NCBI RefSeq assembly: GCF_900114035.1
Contig: NZ_FORP01000003.1
Span: 124,001-188,000, forward strand
Origin: Amycolatopsis sacchari
GTDB taxonomy: Bacteria; Actinomycetota; Actinomycetes; Mycobacteriales; Pseudonocardiaceae
Length of the DNA: 64,000 bases
Direction: 5' to 3'
Shown here: positions 63,484 to 64,000 of the stretch, one piece after another
Position numbering within the stretch: position 1 is the stretch's first letter
Layout: each line of letters starts with the position of its first letter
Program-made: the position numbers and the translations under genes
Notes under the pieces: generated by a model
The model's database searches: none
Seen by the model: only the letters and a program-made list of their open reading frames with translations
What the model was told of the DNA's origin: nothing

Positions 63484-64000
63484 TCAGGCCTCTTCGGGGC
63501 CGGTCAGCACCCAGGGGCCGTCGCCGGTGATGGCGACCGTGTGCTCCCAGTGGGCGGCGCGCGAACCGTCGGCGGTGACGACCGTCCAGCCGTCCTCCAG
63601 CTCGACGGTCTCGCTGGTGCCGCCGGTCAGCATGGGCTCGATGGCCAGCGCCATGCCGACCTCCAGCCGCGGGCCCTTGCCCGGCTTGCCGACGTTGGGC
63701 AGGAACGGGTCCATGTGCATCTCACGGCCGATGCCGTGCCCGCCGTACTCCACGATCTGCCCGTAGGACACCCCGTCGGCCACCGAGGCGGCGTCGGCGG
63801 CGCTCTGCACCGCGAACGAGATGTCGGTCAGCTTCGCGCCGGCCACGGCCGCCTTGATCCCGGCCCACATGGCGGCCTCGGTGGCCGCCGACAGCTTGCG
63901 GTCGGCCTCCGAGACCTCGCCGATGGCCAGCGTCACGGCCGAGTCGCCGTGCCAGCCGTCGAGGATCGCGCCGCAGTCGATCGAGATGAGGTCGCCATCG
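63484..64000 (-). CDS. map: Methionine aminopeptidase, C-terminal part (runs off right edge)
   Basis: The 3' 517 bp are present. Metal ligands visible: Asp in [18 protein letters not shown] (two Asp), His in [17 protein letters not shown] and Glu in ALAIEPML. The enzyme removes N-terminal Met. The start lies beyond 64,000. The map-infA-rpmJ-rpsM order is conserved in actinobacteria. Confidence 0.94.
   Translation of the reverse strand, partial: DGDLISIDCGAILDGWHGDSAVTLAIGEVSEADRKLSAATEAAMWAGIKAAVAGAKLTDISFAVQSAADAASVADGVSYGQIVEYGGHGIGREMHMDPFLPNVGKPGKGPRLEVGMALAIEPMLTGGTSETVELEDGWTVVTADGSRAAHWEHTVAITGDGPWVLTGPEEA

Overview
The window is about 70% GC, with strong G/C third-codon bias, frequent GTG and TTG starts and many 1-8 nt gene overlaps. 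Marker order (guaB, a DUF5319 gene, rsdA, sigD, bldM-like, whiB/whiD-like, groEL1, groES) and an ESX-4-like type VII secretion locus lying between rplM-rpsI and truA-rplQ-rpoA indicate a filamentous actinobacterium. A member of the Pseudonocardiaceae such as Amycolatopsis or a relative fits best; this is inferred from gene order and protein character, not from a database search.

Layout. Positions 1-5,400: 5' end of guaB, a DUF5319 protein, sigma factor SigD with anti-sigma RsdA, a BldM-type regulator, a TPR-like protein, a MerR regulator and a WhiB-type Fe-S regulator. Positions 5,480-7,660: groES-groEL1 under a CIRCE operator. Positions 7,700-10,900: a small unknown protein, a tiny cysteine-rich peptide gene, a decayed HxlR/quinone-oxidoreductase pair and a Tat-exported amidase. 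Positions 10,900-20,063: the alr / tsaE / tsaB / rimI / tsaD block (D-Ala synthesis and tRNA t6A modification), interrupted by an acyl(malonyl)-CoA synthetase, a carboxyltransferase and a zinc dehydrogenase, with tandem duplications of gene 3' ends. Positions 20,140-27,825: a seven-gene polyol ABC uptake and catabolism operon. Positions 27,826-32,031: NAD(P)HX repair enzyme, glmS and a hydrolase. Positions 32,040-32,815: a GC-rich low-complexity region without a convincing gene.

Positions 32,816-38,930 hold a coiled-coil protein, an 831-residue WXG-type protein, an EspC-like small protein, then an acyl carrier protein, a fatty-acyl-AMP ligase and a shortened P450-like protein. Positions 38,919-41,418: glmM, rpsI, rplM. 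Positions 41,570-58,289: a lipoprotein, a Pro/Gln-rich DUF4333-like membrane protein, two WXG100 proteins, an Hsp70-like/T7SS-associated fusion, EccC, EccD, mycosin, EccB, EccE and a conserved cytosolic companion. Positions 58,296-64,000: truA, rplQ, rpoA, rpsD, rpsK, an unrecognised 68-residue gene, rpsM, rpmJ, infA and the 3' part of map.

How the parts fit. The left end is a developmental and stress-regulation block. The polyol operon would import a sugar alcohol, oxidise it to a ketose and phosphorylate it to xylulose-5-phosphate. GlmS and GlmM feed cell-wall UDP-GlcNAc. The secretion locus has every core part (EccB, C, D, E, mycosin, an Esx pair) plus candidate substrates on the far side of rplM-rpsI-glmM. 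The points most worth a second look are the 21-residue peptide with two identical cysteine modules, the WXG/EspC/FAAL/ACP/P450-like neighbourhood, the 68-residue gene inside the ribosomal-protein operon, the probable CTG start of truA, and the duplicated 3' ends of tsaB and the carboxyltransferase gene.
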